The notes under the pieces: generated by a model
Told to the model about the DNA's origin: nothing
The model's input: the letters and a program-made list of their open reading frames with translations, nothing else
The model's database searches: none
DNA from: Pseudarthrobacter polychromogenes
Lineage (GTDB): Bacteria > Actinomycetota > Actinomycetes > Actinomycetales > Micrococcaceae
NCBI RefSeq assembly: GCF_014644495.1
Contig: NZ_BMKU01000002.1
Span: forward strand, 427,443 to 491,442
Direction of reading: 5' to 3'
DNA length: 64,000 nucleotides
Program-made: the position numbers and the translations under genes
Part shown: in pieces, positions 44,771 to 54,557 of the stretch
How the letters are laid out: the number at the start of each line of letters is the position of its first letter
Position numbering within the stretch: the first letter of the stretch is position 1

Positions 44771-45888
44771 AAGAGCGTTGCCTGTCCCTCAAAAGCTGCC
44801 TTCTTTCCGTACAGTGCCTGGCCGGGTGCTGCCGCCTGGGGGATGATGCCTGCGGGATATTCGGCTTCCTCACCCCGGGGATCGTCCTCAAGATCCCTGT
44901 GGCTGAAGCCGGACGTGTTGGTAAACCCGTGGCGGGCTTTGAAGTACCGGACTTTGCCCGCAAGCCACGAGCGGTATTCCTTGGACGCGTACGAACCTGT
45001 CCCGTAGAGCCGCCGGTAGCGGCCCGCCAGCCCGGGATGGTTGGCGGCAATCCACTTCATGAACCACTCCCTGGTCCCCGGCTTGATGTACAGGGCTCCG
45101 GCCGTGACGCCGGTTGCGCCCGCAGCCGCCAAGGACGCAAACAGCGCGTCAAGGGCCTCATCGCTGTCCGAAAGCCACGGAAGGATGGGCATGGCCATGA
45201 CACCGCAGGGCAGGCCGGCTTCACGAAGGCGGGAAACGAGCTTGAGGCGCGCCCGGGGTCCGGGCGTTCCAGGTTCAATGGCCTCGGACAGGGCTTCGTC
45301 TGTCATGGCCAGGGAAATGCCAATGCCCACAGGCACCTCGGCGGCCGCGCTCTTGAGCAGGGGAATGTCGCGGGCAAGCAGGGTCCCCTTGGTAAGGATG
45401 GACAGGGGAGTGCCGGACTCGGCAAGTGCGGTGATGATGCCGGGCATGAGCTGGTAGCGGCCCTCAGCCCGCTGGTAAGGATCCGTGTTGGTACCCAAGG
45501 CAACCTGCGGACGCGTCCACGATGGCTTAGCCAGTTCCTTCCGGAGGACCTCGGCAGCGTTGACTTTCACCACCACCTGGCTGTCAAAGTCCAGCCCGGC
45601 GTCAAAATCAAGGTAGGTGTGGCTCTTGCGGGCAAAGCAATACACGCAGGCGTGGCTGCAGCCCCGGTAGGGGTTGATGGTCCACTCAAAGGGCATCCGT
45701 GAACCGGCAGGCACCTTGTTGAGCACCGATTTAGCGGTGACCTCATGGAAGGTGATGCCAGCGAACTCGGGGGTCGTGATGGAGCGGACCAGGCCGGCCA
45801 GGGGAAGCAATGCGGGGGATGGGGTTGGCGCAGCCGTCTCCGCTGGCCGGGGCATCAGTGCTTGTGCGTCCCATCTCATGCCGTCCAT
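44767..45888 (-). CDS. Rv2578c-family radical SAM protein under an SOS box
   Basis: A 373-residue protein with the radical SAM motif YRGCSHACVYCFARKSH (Cys-x3-Cys-x2-Cys) and the typical SPLB-like barrel. It matches the Rv2578c group, whose mycobacterial member is reported in the LexA regulon; activity is unknown, and it is distantly related to spore photoproduct lyases. A LexA-type box ends one base before the ATG. A second in-frame ATG three codons later (45879) is also possible. Confidence 0.92.
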   Translation of the reverse strand: MDGMRWDAQALMPRPAETAAPTPSPALLPLAGLVRSITTPEFAGITFHEVTAKSVLNKVPAGSRMPFEWTINPYRGCSHACVYCFARKSHTYLDFDAGLDFDSQVVVKVNAAEVLRKELAKPSWTRPQVALGTNTDPYQRAEGRYQLMPGIITALAESGTPLSILTKGTLLARDIPLLKSAAAEVPVGIGISLAMTDEALSEAIEPGTPGPRARLKLVSRLREAGLPCGVMAMPILPWLSDSDEALDALFASLAAAGATGVTAGALYIKPGTREWFMKWIAANHPGLAGRYRRLYGTGSYASKEYRSWLAGKVRYFKARHGFTNTSGFSHRDLEDDPRGEEAEYPAGIIPQAAAPGQALYGKKAAFEGQATLF

Positions 45889-45904
45889 TCGAATCTATGT
45901 TCGA
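45889..45904. promoter_or_regulatory. LexA-type SOS box touching the radical SAM start codon
   Basis: TCGAATCTATGTTCGA differs from GAACnnnnGTTC at one position. Read on the minus strand it overlaps TAGATT, a possible -10 element, so the mRNA may start at or just before the ATG. Confidence 0.75.
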
Positions 45905-45958
45905 ATAAAAGTCAAGCATGGAGTGCAGAAGCCGGCTGGTCCCCAGCACGGGGTACAC

Positions 45959-46651
45959 CTAGGTGCCGGCCAGGAGTTCCCACTCCACGGTTACTGCCGC
46001 GTCCACCACGGAATTGCCGGCCTCCACGCTGAGGGATTCAACGGCAGCAGCCCGCTGCATCCGGGGCAGCGGCACCGGGCCGCGGGCCGGTCCGTCCTCC
46101 GTTACGGAAAGCACCCGTCCCAGCCGGGCAGAGGCAAGCTGCGCGTACTGCGTGGCGGTGCTGAGGGCGTCCAGCCAGGCGGCCTCCCGGGCGCGTGCCC
46201 GCACAGCCGCGTCATCGCTGAAGGTGAGTTCCACGCCGTTCAGCCGGACATCGTTTCCGCCCGCCTCAACTGCTTCCGAGATGACGGCTGAGGCGGAACC
46301 CAGGTCCCGCAGCTTCACAGTGAGGGTGCTGACTGCCACGTATCCGGTGACCCGCTGTCCTTCGCCTTCCCGCCAGGCGAGGTCCGCGCGGACGTTGAGG
46401 CCCGACGTGCGGATGTCGGAATCGGCCACCCCATGCCTGCGGAAGGAGGCCGTCACGGCGTCTGAGCCCGTTCCGGCCCGCGCGTAGGCTTGCCCGACCG
46501 AATCGGCCCGGCACTCCACCCCGATCGAAACCACCGCAAGGTCAGGCGCAGCTTCCGCCGAGCCCGCTCCCGACACTCGGACCGTGCCGGAAGAAGCGCT
46601 GCCGCGGGTGGCACCGCGACCGGCTTCATCGGCGTTGTACGCAGTGGCCAT
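45959..46651 (-). CDS. SIMPL-domain protein
   Basis: A 230-residue protein with a SIMPL/DUF541 domain (GTVRVSGAGSAEAAPDLAVV at the start, YVAVSTLTVKLRDLGSASAVI in the middle). The family includes mammalian SIMPL and bacterial BP26, which assemble into rings; the role in this organism is not known. No signal peptide is visible. It is followed three bases away by the HExxH gene's 3' end on the same strand. Confidence 0.87.
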   Translation of the reverse strand: MATAYNADEAGRGATRGSASSGTVRVSGAGSAEAAPDLAVVSIGVECRADSVGQAYARAGTGSDAVTASFRRHGVADSDIRTSGLNVRADLAWREGEGQRVTGYVAVSTLTVKLRDLGSASAVISEAVEAGGNDVRLNGVELTFSDDAAVRARAREAAWLDALSTATQYAQLASARLGRVLSVTEDGPARGPVPLPRMQRAAAVESLSVEAGNSVVDAAVTVEWELLAGT

Positions 46652-46654
46652 GGG

Positions 46655-47140
46655 TTAAACCTCCACTTCTGACGGGCGGCGGCGCGGAGGCCGGCGCCGG
46701 GTTCCGACTGCCGGGTATCCGCCGGCCTCAAGGCCGGCGTGGCGCTCGAAGATGTTGCGCGTCCCCGGGTTGCCGGAGCGCACCAGCGACCAGCCTGCGG
46801 CAAGGAAATACAGGGGAAGAAACGGCGCGCCCAGGCACCAGGCGTACTGCGTACAGTGCTTCTCCTCGTGGCCCAGCAGGGCCGGGCGGGACAATAACTC
46901 GGCGGCGGTGCACCGGCACAACACCACGTTGCCCAGGGTAAAAGCTCCGGCGAAAGGCAGCCGCGGCCTGTACCCGGACGCAAGGATCAGTCCACGGGGG
47001 CCGCTGCTGATCCGGGTGCGCGCGGCAAGGGCCACGGCCACGCCAAGGACAGTGCTGCCGTTGGCCAGGTTCGCTGCCTGCCGCAGTCTCTGCGCAGCGG
47101 TGAGGCGCTTCTGGGCTCCCGGGCGCCGCGGAACTGTCAT
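46655..47140 (-). CDS. Hypothetical protein with HExxH motif
   Basis: A 161-residue protein with H91-E-E-K-H95 followed by CTQYAW, a hydrophobic segment (APFLPLYFLAAGWSLV), and then NIFERHAGLEAGGY. The HExxH plus a downstream Glu-x-His-Ala suggests a small zinc peptidase-like fold resembling DUF4157-type proteins, but activity is unproven. I chose the ATG at 47140; a longer frame adds 39 unlikely residues. Probably cotranscribed with the SIMPL gene. Confidence 0.75.
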   Translation of the reverse strand: MTVPRRPGAQKRLTAAQRLRQAANLANGSTVLGVAVALAARTRISSGPRGLILASGYRPRLPFAGAFTLGNVVLCRCTAAELLSRPALLGHEEKHCTQYAWCLGAPFLPLYFLAAGWSLVRSGNPGTRNIFERHAGLEAGGYPAVGTRRRPPRRRPSEVEV

Positions 47141-47352
47141 GAGGCTATGGTAGCCGGAGCCTTCAATTAGACTGGAGGGCAGTGGCCGCCGGCTCAACCG
47201 GTGTGCCCTGACCTGGTCATTGAATGAACCGGAATGCACAGTTGGCATTGGGGACATTCATCCATGACCTGCCAGTGACGGACGCGCCGCCGGGAAACCG
47301 TGCAGGGCTGCCCCGTTCACCGGCAGCCACGACTCGTAGCTAAGAACAGTAG

Positions 47353-48414
<1,062 letters not shown>

Positions 48415-48416
48415 CA

Positions 48417-50960
48417 GTGCGTATCCCACTTTCCTGGCTGCGTGAATTCGCAGAGGTACCTGCCGGAGCAACGGCAGAAGACGTCATGACCGAGCTGGTC
48501 AAGGTCGGTTTTGAAGAAGAGGACGTCCACCGCCCCACGGACACCCTGCAGGGGCCCATCGTGGTTGGCCAGGTCCTGAGCCTGGTCAAGGAGCCCCAGA
48601 CGAATGGCAAGACCATCAACTGGTGCCAGGTCCGGGTGGTTCCTGAAGGCCAGGATCAGACCCTCACCGGTGACGGCATTGACCCCTCCGGCGTGCAGGG
48701 CATCATCTGCGGCGCCCACAACTTCGTTGAGGGCGACAAGGTGGTGGTTACCCTGCCGGGCGCCGTGCTGCCGGGCAACTTCCACATCTCTGCCCGGAAG
48801 ACCTACGGGCACCTGTCAGCAGGCATGATCGCCTCCGTCCGCGAACTCGGCATCGGCGAGGACCACGACGGCATCCTGGTGCTGTCCCGCATCGGGCTGG
48901 ATCCGGAAATCGGCACTGATGCGATGGAGCTCCTGGGCCTCTACGACCAGGCTGCCGAGATCAACGTGACGCCGGACCGCGGCTACGCGTTCTCCATCCG
49001 CGGGGTTGCCCGCGAGTACGCCCACGCCACGGGAACCACCTTCACGGACCCCGCGTCCCGCGTTACCGCTCCTGCGGAGCTTTCCGGCGGTTACGGCGTC
49101 AAGATCAATGACGATGCCCCCATCTACGGGAAGCCCGGATGTGACAGGTTTGTAGCCCGCACCGTCCGCGGCGTGGACGCCACAAAGCCCACGCCGCCGT
49201 GGATGGTTTCCCGGCTGCGCCTTGCCGGCATCCGTTCCATCTCCCTGCCGGTGGATATTTCCAACTACGTGATGCTGGAACTCGGCCAGCCGACGCACTG
49301 CTACGACAAGGACACGCTGTCCGGGGACATCGTGGTGCGCCGGGCCCTGGCCGGTGAGAAGATCACCACCCTGGATGGCAAGGAACGCGCCCTCGACGCC
49401 GAGGATCTGCTGATCACGGACGCCTCCGGACCGATCGGCATCGCCGGGGTGATGGGCGGCGCCGCAACAGAGGTGGGGGATTCGACGTCGACCGTTCTGG
49501 TTGAAGCTGCGCACTTCGACGAGGTGTCCATTGCCCGTTCCCGGCGCCGCCACAAGCTGCCGTCTGAAGCGTCCAAGCGGTTTGAGCGCGGCGTGGACTG
49601 GCACGTGGCCGGCATCGCCGCCCAGCGGGTGGTTGACCTGCTCGTCGAGCTGGCCGGTGGAACGGCGGACCAGGCCGGTACCGATGTGGGGAACGCCCCG
49701 GGCTCCGTCAGCATCGAACTTCCGCAGGCCTTCGCTGCCGCCCGCATCGGCATCGACTTCACCGAAGAGCAGATCGTCACGTCCCTGGAGGACCTTGGCG
49801 CCGCGGTGGAAAAGAACGACGGCGGCTGGACCGTTACGGCCCCCAGCTGGCGGAACGATCTGGAAACCAAGGAGGACCTCTCCGAGGAGATTGCCCGGCT
49901 GGTGGGCTACGACAAGATTCCCGCCACGCTTCCGGTAGCGCCTCCCGGTCGCGGCCTGACGCGGGTGCAGCAACAGCGCCGCCGCCTGATCCAGGCGCTG
50001 GCGGATGCAGGCCTCACCGAAGTCCTGTCCTACCCCTTCGTGTCCAAGTCGGCCAATGACACATTCGGTGTAGCCGAACAAGGGGCGGACCGGACCGCGG
50101 TCAAGCTGGCGAACCCGATCAGCGAAGAGCAAGGCTTCCTGCGCACGTCCATCCTGCCGGGGCTCATCGAGGTGGCCAAGCGGAACCATTCGCGCGGTTT
50201 CCGCGACCTGGCACTCTTCGAATCAGGCCTGGTGTTCCTGCCCGGCGGCACGGTGGGCACTGCCTCCATCCCGCCGCTAGGGGTCAAGCCCTCCGATGAG
50301 GTGCTGGACGGACTGTACGACGGCGTCCCGGCGCAGCCGTTCCACTTCGCCGCAGTGCTCACGGGACATGATTCCCCGGCAGCGGCCGGCCATGCGCCGC
50401 GGCCCTGGGACTGGGCTGACGCGCTGGACCTTGCCCGTGTGGCCGGGGACGTGCTGGGAGTGGAGGTCCTGGTCAGCCAGGGCAGCCACCAGGCATTCCA
50501 TCCCGGCCGGGCAGCACGGTTGTCACTCCGCAACGGGGAGGTGGTGGGCTACGCCGGTGAGCTGCACCCCAAGCTGCTGGCGGCATCCGACATGCCCGCA
50601 CGCTCGGTGGCACTGGAGCTCAACGCCGACGCGCTGTTCGACGCTGCGCCGGACGTGATCGTGGCGCGCCACATCTCCACCTTCCCCGTAGCCACCCAGG
50701 ATGTGGCGCTGGTGGTTCCTGCTGAAGTCCCCGCCGCCGACGTCCTGGCGGCCCTGCGCGAAGGTGCCGGGGAACTGCTGGAAGATGTGGCGCTTTTCGA
50801 TGTCTATGCAGGCAAGGGCATCGAGGAAGGGAAGAAGTCACTCGCTTTCGGGCTTCGGTTCCGCGCCAACGACCGGACCCTCACGGCGGACGAGGCATCA
50901 GCCGCACGGGAAAGCGCGGTGGCACTCGCGGCCGAGCGCTTCGGCGCCGTCCAGCGCTAG
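48417..50960 (+). CDS. pheT: Phenylalanine--tRNA ligase beta subunit
   Basis: An 847-residue subunit with an OB-fold tRNA-binding domain near residues 40-150, B3/B4 editing domain, B5 domain, synthetase-like core and a C-terminal anticodon-binding FDX-ACB domain (DVALVVPAEVPAADVLAALR). Full length. GTG start. The strong terminator beyond it isolates the accessory block downstream. Confidence 0.97.
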   Translation: MRIPLSWLREFAEVPAGATAEDVMTELVKVGFEEEDVHRPTDTLQGPIVVGQVLSLVKEPQTNGKTINWCQVRVVPEGQDQTLTGDGIDPSGVQGIICGAHNFVEGDKVVVTLPGAVLPGNFHISARKTYGHLSAGMIASVRELGIGEDHDGILVLSRIGLDPEIGTDAMELLGLYDQAAEINVTPDRGYAFSIRGVAREYAHATGTTFTDPASRVTAPAELSGGYGVKINDDAPIYGKPGCDRFVARTVRGVDATKPTPPWMVSRLRLAGIRSISLPVDISNYVMLELGQPTHCYDKDTLSGDIVVRRALAGEKITTLDGKERALDAEDLLITDASGPIGIAGVMGGAATEVGDSTSTVLVEAAHFDEVSIARSRRRHKLPSEASKRFERGVDWHVAGIAAQRVVDLLVELAGGTADQAGTDVGNAPGSVSIELPQAFAAARIGIDFTEEQIVTSLEDLGAAVEKNDGGWTVTAPSWRNDLETKEDLSEEIARLVGYDKIPATLPVAPPGRGLTRVQQQRRRLIQALADAGLTEVLSYPFVSKSANDTFGVAEQGADRTAVKLANPISEEQGFLRTSILPGLIEVAKRNHSRGFRDLALFESGLVFLPGGTVGTASIPPLGVKPSDEVLDGLYDGVPAQPFHFAAVLTGHDSPAAAGHAPRPWDWADALDLARVAGDVLGVEVLVSQGSHQAFHPGRAARLSLRNGEVVGYAGELHPKLLAASDMPARSVALELNADALFDAAPDVIVARHISTFPVATQDVALVVPAEVPAADVLAALREGAGELLEDVALFDVYAGKGIEEGKKSLAFGLRFRANDRTLTADEASAARESAVALAAERFGAVQR

Positions 50961-50979
50961 CCACAAAAACCCATCAACA

Positions 50980-51019
50980 GGGAAGGTCCCCGCAGCCACA
51001 GGGCTGCGGGGACCTTCCC
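50980..51019 (+). terminator. Strong hairpin terminator after pheT
   Basis: GGGAAGGTCCCCGCAGCC (50980-50997) and GGCTGCGGGGACCTTCCC (51002-51019) pair perfectly over 18 bases with a 4-base loop, 19 bases after the pheT stop. Confidence 0.85.
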
Positions 51020-51047
51020 ATATCTTCAGTTGCTGGAGCCGCGAACT

Positions 51048-51093
51048 GTCTCGAAACTCCAGGGTTTTGAGGCGGAGAGGTTTAGAGACACCG
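51048..51093. repeat. GTTTCGAGAC-type repeat element, copy 1
   Basis: Contains GTCTCGAAAC (51048-51057), then GTTTTGAGGC (51064-51073), six bases, and GTTTAGAGAC (51080-51089). The last 30 bases match copy 2 (52962-52991) at 24 of 30 positions by direct count. The first decamer is inverted relative to the other two. It lies between the pheT terminator and the accessory genes. Confidence 0.6.
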
Positions 51094-51160
51094 AAGTGGA
51101 TTAGGAGAAGGGGCGGCCGCCCTCAGGCGGAACCTGAGCGGGCGCGATGCACTCGGCTAA

Positions 51161-51865
51161 CTAATCCCTTTGGTTGACGTTTAATTCGTCCAATTCGCGG
51201 ATCGTGACTCGGGCAGGTTCTGGACCCAGCACCTGTTGCGCCCGACCGTAGTTACGCCAGCAGGAAACGCTGAGGATGCTGAAAAAGATAGCACCGGCAC
51301 CGCCCAGGGCGATGGACATATCGAGCAAGGAGTGTGCTTCGTCGTAGCCTGGATCGTCGAACCCGACTTCGCCAAGGGCGATCCATGCCTCGTAGGCCTG
51401 CACCCCGGAGGCAACCTTGGTCACCGTCAGGACCAATATCCACAGGAGTACTGCCCCGGCCGCGAGGTAGGTCACTTTCATGATTCGCCTCTGCCGGTTC
51501 CACGCCTTAAAGGTCTTCGGACGCAGCTCCGCCGGCATTGGACCAAGGGCTGCCGTGGAGCGTTTCCACCAGCGGTGCAGCAGGACCGACGAGAGTGCCA
51601 ATGTCGCCGTCAGCACTCCAAAGGCCGCGACAAGCAGGTCTTTCGAACTCTGCAAATATTCGTAAGCCGGATGGCCGAATGCGACATCCCCTCGCAAAAG
51701 CGGCCCGGCAACGTTCAGGAGCCAAAAGCTGAGCAGGAAGAGACCCACAATCAAAGGCAGCTGGAAGACGAAAACTGCGACGCCGTAGATCAGCGTCATA
51801 CGCCGACAGCGCCGCGACCACGTCGTTGTGCTTTCAGATGTCTCGGCGTGCTGAAGATCTGTCAT
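51161..51865 (-). CDS. Hypothetical membrane protein
   Basis: A 234-residue protein with four hydrophobic segments: about residues 25-50 (LIYGVAVFVFQLPLIVGLFL), a second near 80-100, a third near 130-150, and a fourth near 185-205. The tail RVTIRELDELNVNQRD is soluble. I do not recognise a family. Its codon use is less GC-biased than the core genes nearby, suggesting recent acquisition. Confidence 0.7.
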   Translation of the reverse strand: MTDLQHAETSESTTTWSRRCRRMTLIYGVAVFVFQLPLIVGLFLLSFWLLNVAGPLLRGDVAFGHPAYEYLQSSKDLLVAAFGVLTATLALSSVLLHRWWKRSTAALGPMPAELRPKTFKAWNRQRRIMKVTYLAAGAVLLWILVLTVTKVASGVQAYEAWIALGEVGFDDPGYDEAHSLLDMSIALGGAGAIFFSILSVSCWRNYGRAQQVLGPEPARVTIRELDELNVNQRD

Positions 51866-51949
51866 TGAGGTCCCCCACCTAAATGGCTACTTGGCTCCAG
51901 CTTAGCCGGGGGAAGGACACCGGCGCCCCCGCCGGGGCGCTGCCTAGGC

Positions 51950-52135
51950 ATGGTCCGGCAAGAGACCTGGACCATCGAAAGGCAGCTCGTGGCTTCCAGC
52001 AATGAACATATTCGGGTAAAACTGCCGGAAGGGTTTGATCCTGCCCGCCACACCGGAGGCTTGGCAAATAAGATCGCCGAGAAGCAAGGCGAAGGCTTCG
52101 AGTTCGACTCCATCGTCGACGGCGCATGCCAATGA
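51950..52135 (+). CDS. Possible small protein of 61 residues
   Basis: Starts MVRQETWTIERQLVASSNEH and contains IAEKQGEGFEFDSIVDG, a balanced, charged composition more natural than the Arg/Pro-rich readings of the other frames here. The ribosome-binding site is weak and no family is recognised. It might be a fragment of a longer gene, since it lies in the patchy accessory block. Confidence 0.4.
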   Translation: MVRQETWTIERQLVASSNEHIRVKLPEGFDPARHTGGLANKIAEKQGEGFEFDSIVDGACQ

Positions 52136-52285
52136 GCGCGACGCGTTCAAGGGGATCCCTCCGCGGTCTGGTCGCCGAGGTTCCCGCCCCGCTCTTGGCA
52201 GAACCATGGTCCCGTTACATGCCAGCCATTCCTAGATATTGATCAACAAAGATTAATCGAAGCAAAGAATTTGGAACGGGCTGGA

Positions 52286-52933
52286 TCACGGATTCTGATC
52301 GAACCAATCCGAAGCACTCAAAGCTCTTGCTTTTGGCCGCCCTACTCGATCAACGATCGGAGCCCAAGTCTTGTCCGGTACATCTTCTGCAAACCAATCA
52401 AAGGCCCTGATCGAAGGGTGGGCAGCGATTGCCTCCGGATCGGTACTACTCAAGGCGACTGCTTTGGAAAGCAACAATTCCTCCAGATACGGCGCCTCTA
52501 GGAGCGGACCCAACCCAGCCAGCCCTTTCATCGATCCGATCTCCAGTCGTTTGAGATGCAGAAGGCTAGCGAGCGAAGGAAGAGTCCGCACTTGAGGCAA
52601 TCCGTAGAGGCTCAGCAGCCGGAGGTTAGTTTGAGCACTTAGAGCAGACAGATCATGGAGACCACGAATCTGATTGACAGCAAGATAGGTCAACTTCGAG
52701 CAACCATTGACCACGTCGATGGACGCCCCAGAACCCCCGCGGAGGTCTAACCGCTCTAGGTGCGGCAGCGACGCCAACAAGCCCGAAGGTATCTTTACCG
52801 CCCAGAGCGTCAGGCACCGGACACCCGAGAGCCAATCAACATCCGAGAGGTCGAGCGATGCGTGATCGATCCACACGTCATGCTCCGAGCGCCACTTGGC
52901 ACCAGACTGAGCGGATCTTCGTTGGGCAACCAT
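52286..52933 (-). CDS. Leucine-rich-repeat protein
   Basis: A 215-residue protein from the ATG at 52933. The middle carries about five repeats of 20-24 residues with the LxxLxL pattern: CLTLWAVKIPSGLLASLPHL, RLDLRGGS, YLAVNQIRGLHDLSAL, LLSLYGLPQVRTLPSL, RLEIGSMKGLAGLGPLLEA, as in bacterial LRR proteins that bind other proteins. No signal peptide or membrane anchor. The frame continues upstream across repeat copy 2 to 53149, so the N-terminus may have been altered by that element. Lower GC than the flanking core genes. Confidence 0.7.
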   Translation of the reverse strand: MVAQRRSAQSGAKWRSEHDVWIDHASLDLSDVDWLSGVRCLTLWAVKIPSGLLASLPHLERLDLRGGSGASIDVVNGCSKLTYLAVNQIRGLHDLSALSAQTNLRLLSLYGLPQVRTLPSLASLLHLKRLEIGSMKGLAGLGPLLEAPYLEELLLSKAVALSSTDPEAIAAHPSIRAFDWFAEDVPDKTWAPIVDRVGRPKARALSASDWFDQNP

Positions 52934-52961
52934 GACCCCAAGTCTCTCGCAGAACCCTAGT

Positions 52962-52991
52962 GTTTCGAGGCGGTTAAGTTTCGAGACGCCG
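52962..52991. repeat. GTTTCGAGAC-type repeat element, copy 2
   Basis: GTTTCGAGGC (52962-52971), GGTTAA, then GTTTCGAGAC (52978-52987). Same spacing and orientation as the direct pair in copy 1, 1.9 kb away. It sits just upstream of the chosen LRR start. Confidence 0.6.
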
Positions 52992-53134
52992 GTCCCATGG
53001 GGAACCGTGTGCGGGACAGGATTGGCTCGCACACGGTCCCATCTGATGCTAGAGCCCCGTTCTCCTATCTCTTTTGGCCAAGGCGTGCTTTGCTGAATAT
53101 TCAAAGTGTCGGAAGAACCATCAACGGGGGAATT

Positions 53135-53347
53135 ATGGAACTTTGGCAATGGGTTTTAGCCCTACTTGGTGGGGCGTCAGTGGTCTTCATCTTGGGGGCC
53201 ATCATCTGGGGCATTTTTGATGCCTTAGGGAACGCTCGGTTAGACCCAGCTTTCAGAATCGGCTGGGTGCTCGTGATGGCTTTCGTGCCACTTTTCGGGA
53301 TAGTTGCCTGGCTCTATGCAAAGCCAAGGCTATCCCGCTCCTTCTGA
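53135..53347 (+). CDS. Small two-helix membrane protein, PLDc_N-like
   Basis: A 70-residue protein with two membrane helices (WVLALLGGASVVFILGAIIW and WVLVMAFVPLFGIVAWLYA) separated by a short polar loop. The pattern resembles the phospholipase-D N-terminal (PLDc_N) domain found as stand-alone small proteins; function unknown. I use the ATG at 53135, as the longer frame upstream is not hydrophobic and crosses the LRR gene. Confidence 0.65.
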   Translation: MELWQWVLALLGGASVVFILGAIIWGIFDALGNARLDPAFRIGWVLVMAFVPLFGIVAWLYAKPRLSRSF

Positions 53348-53566
53348 CGAACCATTACCGCGACATAGGCGGGTCAGCTGCAGCGGCCTCTTCTAGTCCA
53401 GGACCCTAAGTGAGCGGAGCCTCCTCAACCCTTTAAGAAAGGTCCTCGCTTCGCTCAGGCTATAGGAACCCAGGGGAGGGCGGCTACGGCTCTGGATTTG
53501 CTGTCCCGGACGTTTCGTGACGACTTTGTAGGATTGGTCCGCTTCGTCCATTTGCGAATAGGTCAG

Positions 53567-54253
53567 TCAGCTGGTCAGGGCGGCAGTGCGGCGCAACCAC
53601 CACTCGCCGAGGGCGACGTGCATGATGAACGCAAGCCAGAAAGCGACGCCGAACATCGTGGGGTCCGGGGCGCCCGGTGTCGTCCCACCGGAGATGGCTT
53701 GCTCGATGCTCTCGAAGATCCCAACCCAGATCCTGATGGTGCCGACGGCGACACCGACGGCGAACGCGCGAATCATCCAGCGCCGGTGCTGCCGTACGTC
53801 ATCATGCCGGATAGCCCGGAATGCGAGCACGAGGCAGGTCAGGAACCAGCTGCCGAACACCACCGTCGCGACGGCTTCTGGAGCGCCTCCCCAGGCGTGG
53901 GGTACGCCGAAGAGGAAGGCGAACATCCCGGAGATAAGCGCGCAGGTGAGAAGTATCCGCCCGAGCCTCCGGTGTACGTCGTAGTGGCGGGTACGGAACC
54001 GCCGCGACAGCTGCAACGGCGCTCCCAAGAGGTAGACGACTCCCGGCGCGATATGAAGGTAGGCCAGCCACGGGTGGGCGATGTACCGCTCGGCGAAGTC
54101 GTCCTCGCTCGGTGTGGTCCCAGCGATGATGTTCGGCCAGTCGACCGCAACCCGGACCGCAGCGGAGACCATCACGATGGTAAGCAGCACTCCGATCGCC
54201 ACTGAGGTACGACGCACGAGCCGCGGATTCGCGGTCGGCAAATTTTGCGTCAC
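53567..54253 (-). CDS. DUF2306 membrane protein
   Basis: A 228-residue integral membrane protein with six to seven helices. The motif LHIAPGVVYLLGAPLQLSRR and HRRLGRILLTCALISG with histidines facing the membrane, and HRRWMIRAFAVGVAVGTIRI, are typical of DUF2306, possibly haem-binding. No function known. The 219-base gap upstream to 53347 has no gene I can support. Confidence 0.85.
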   Translation of the reverse strand: MTQNLPTANPRLVRRTSVAIGVLLTIVMVSAAVRVAVDWPNIIAGTTPSEDDFAERYIAHPWLAYLHIAPGVVYLLGAPLQLSRRFRTRHYDVHRRLGRILLTCALISGMFAFLFGVPHAWGGAPEAVATVVFGSWFLTCLVLAFRAIRHDDVRQHRRWMIRAFAVGVAVGTIRIWVGIFESIEQAISGGTTPGAPDPTMFGVAFWLAFIMHVALGEWWLRRTAALTS

Positions 54254-54557
54254 GAGCGGATCGTCGCACCATGTAGCTCCGGTGTCAACGGCCGGCGTTG
54301 ACTCATGGAAGACGCGCTGAGGAGGAATCGAAGAACTTCTTGGTGATCAGCTTTGGTCTGCTGACGTTCCTGCTCAGCAATGCCAGTTGGGCCTGAATGA
54401 TCAACTCAGTGTTGCATCCAGGCATCCAGGCAGCCCGACGGGCCGGAGAGCCGCCGCCGCCGGGCCGCACGAACGTGACTGCAAACCGTACCCTGCTGGA
54501 TGAATTAGGAACTCCGGAGAGGGATCGCCATATCCGTTGACAACATCATGGGGATTC
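54254..54557. other. 304-base gap with no supported gene
   Basis: One plus-strand frame ends SFGLLTFLLSNASWA then TGA at about 54396; it could be the tail of a decayed membrane protein, but it has no plausible start. Nothing else is recognised. Confidence 0.5.

Noticed and set aside
47220..47340. 39-codon frame ahead of pheS as a Phe-rich leader peptide
   Set aside because: It contains only one Phe codon, has no terminator-like hairpin after it and no good ribosome-binding site.
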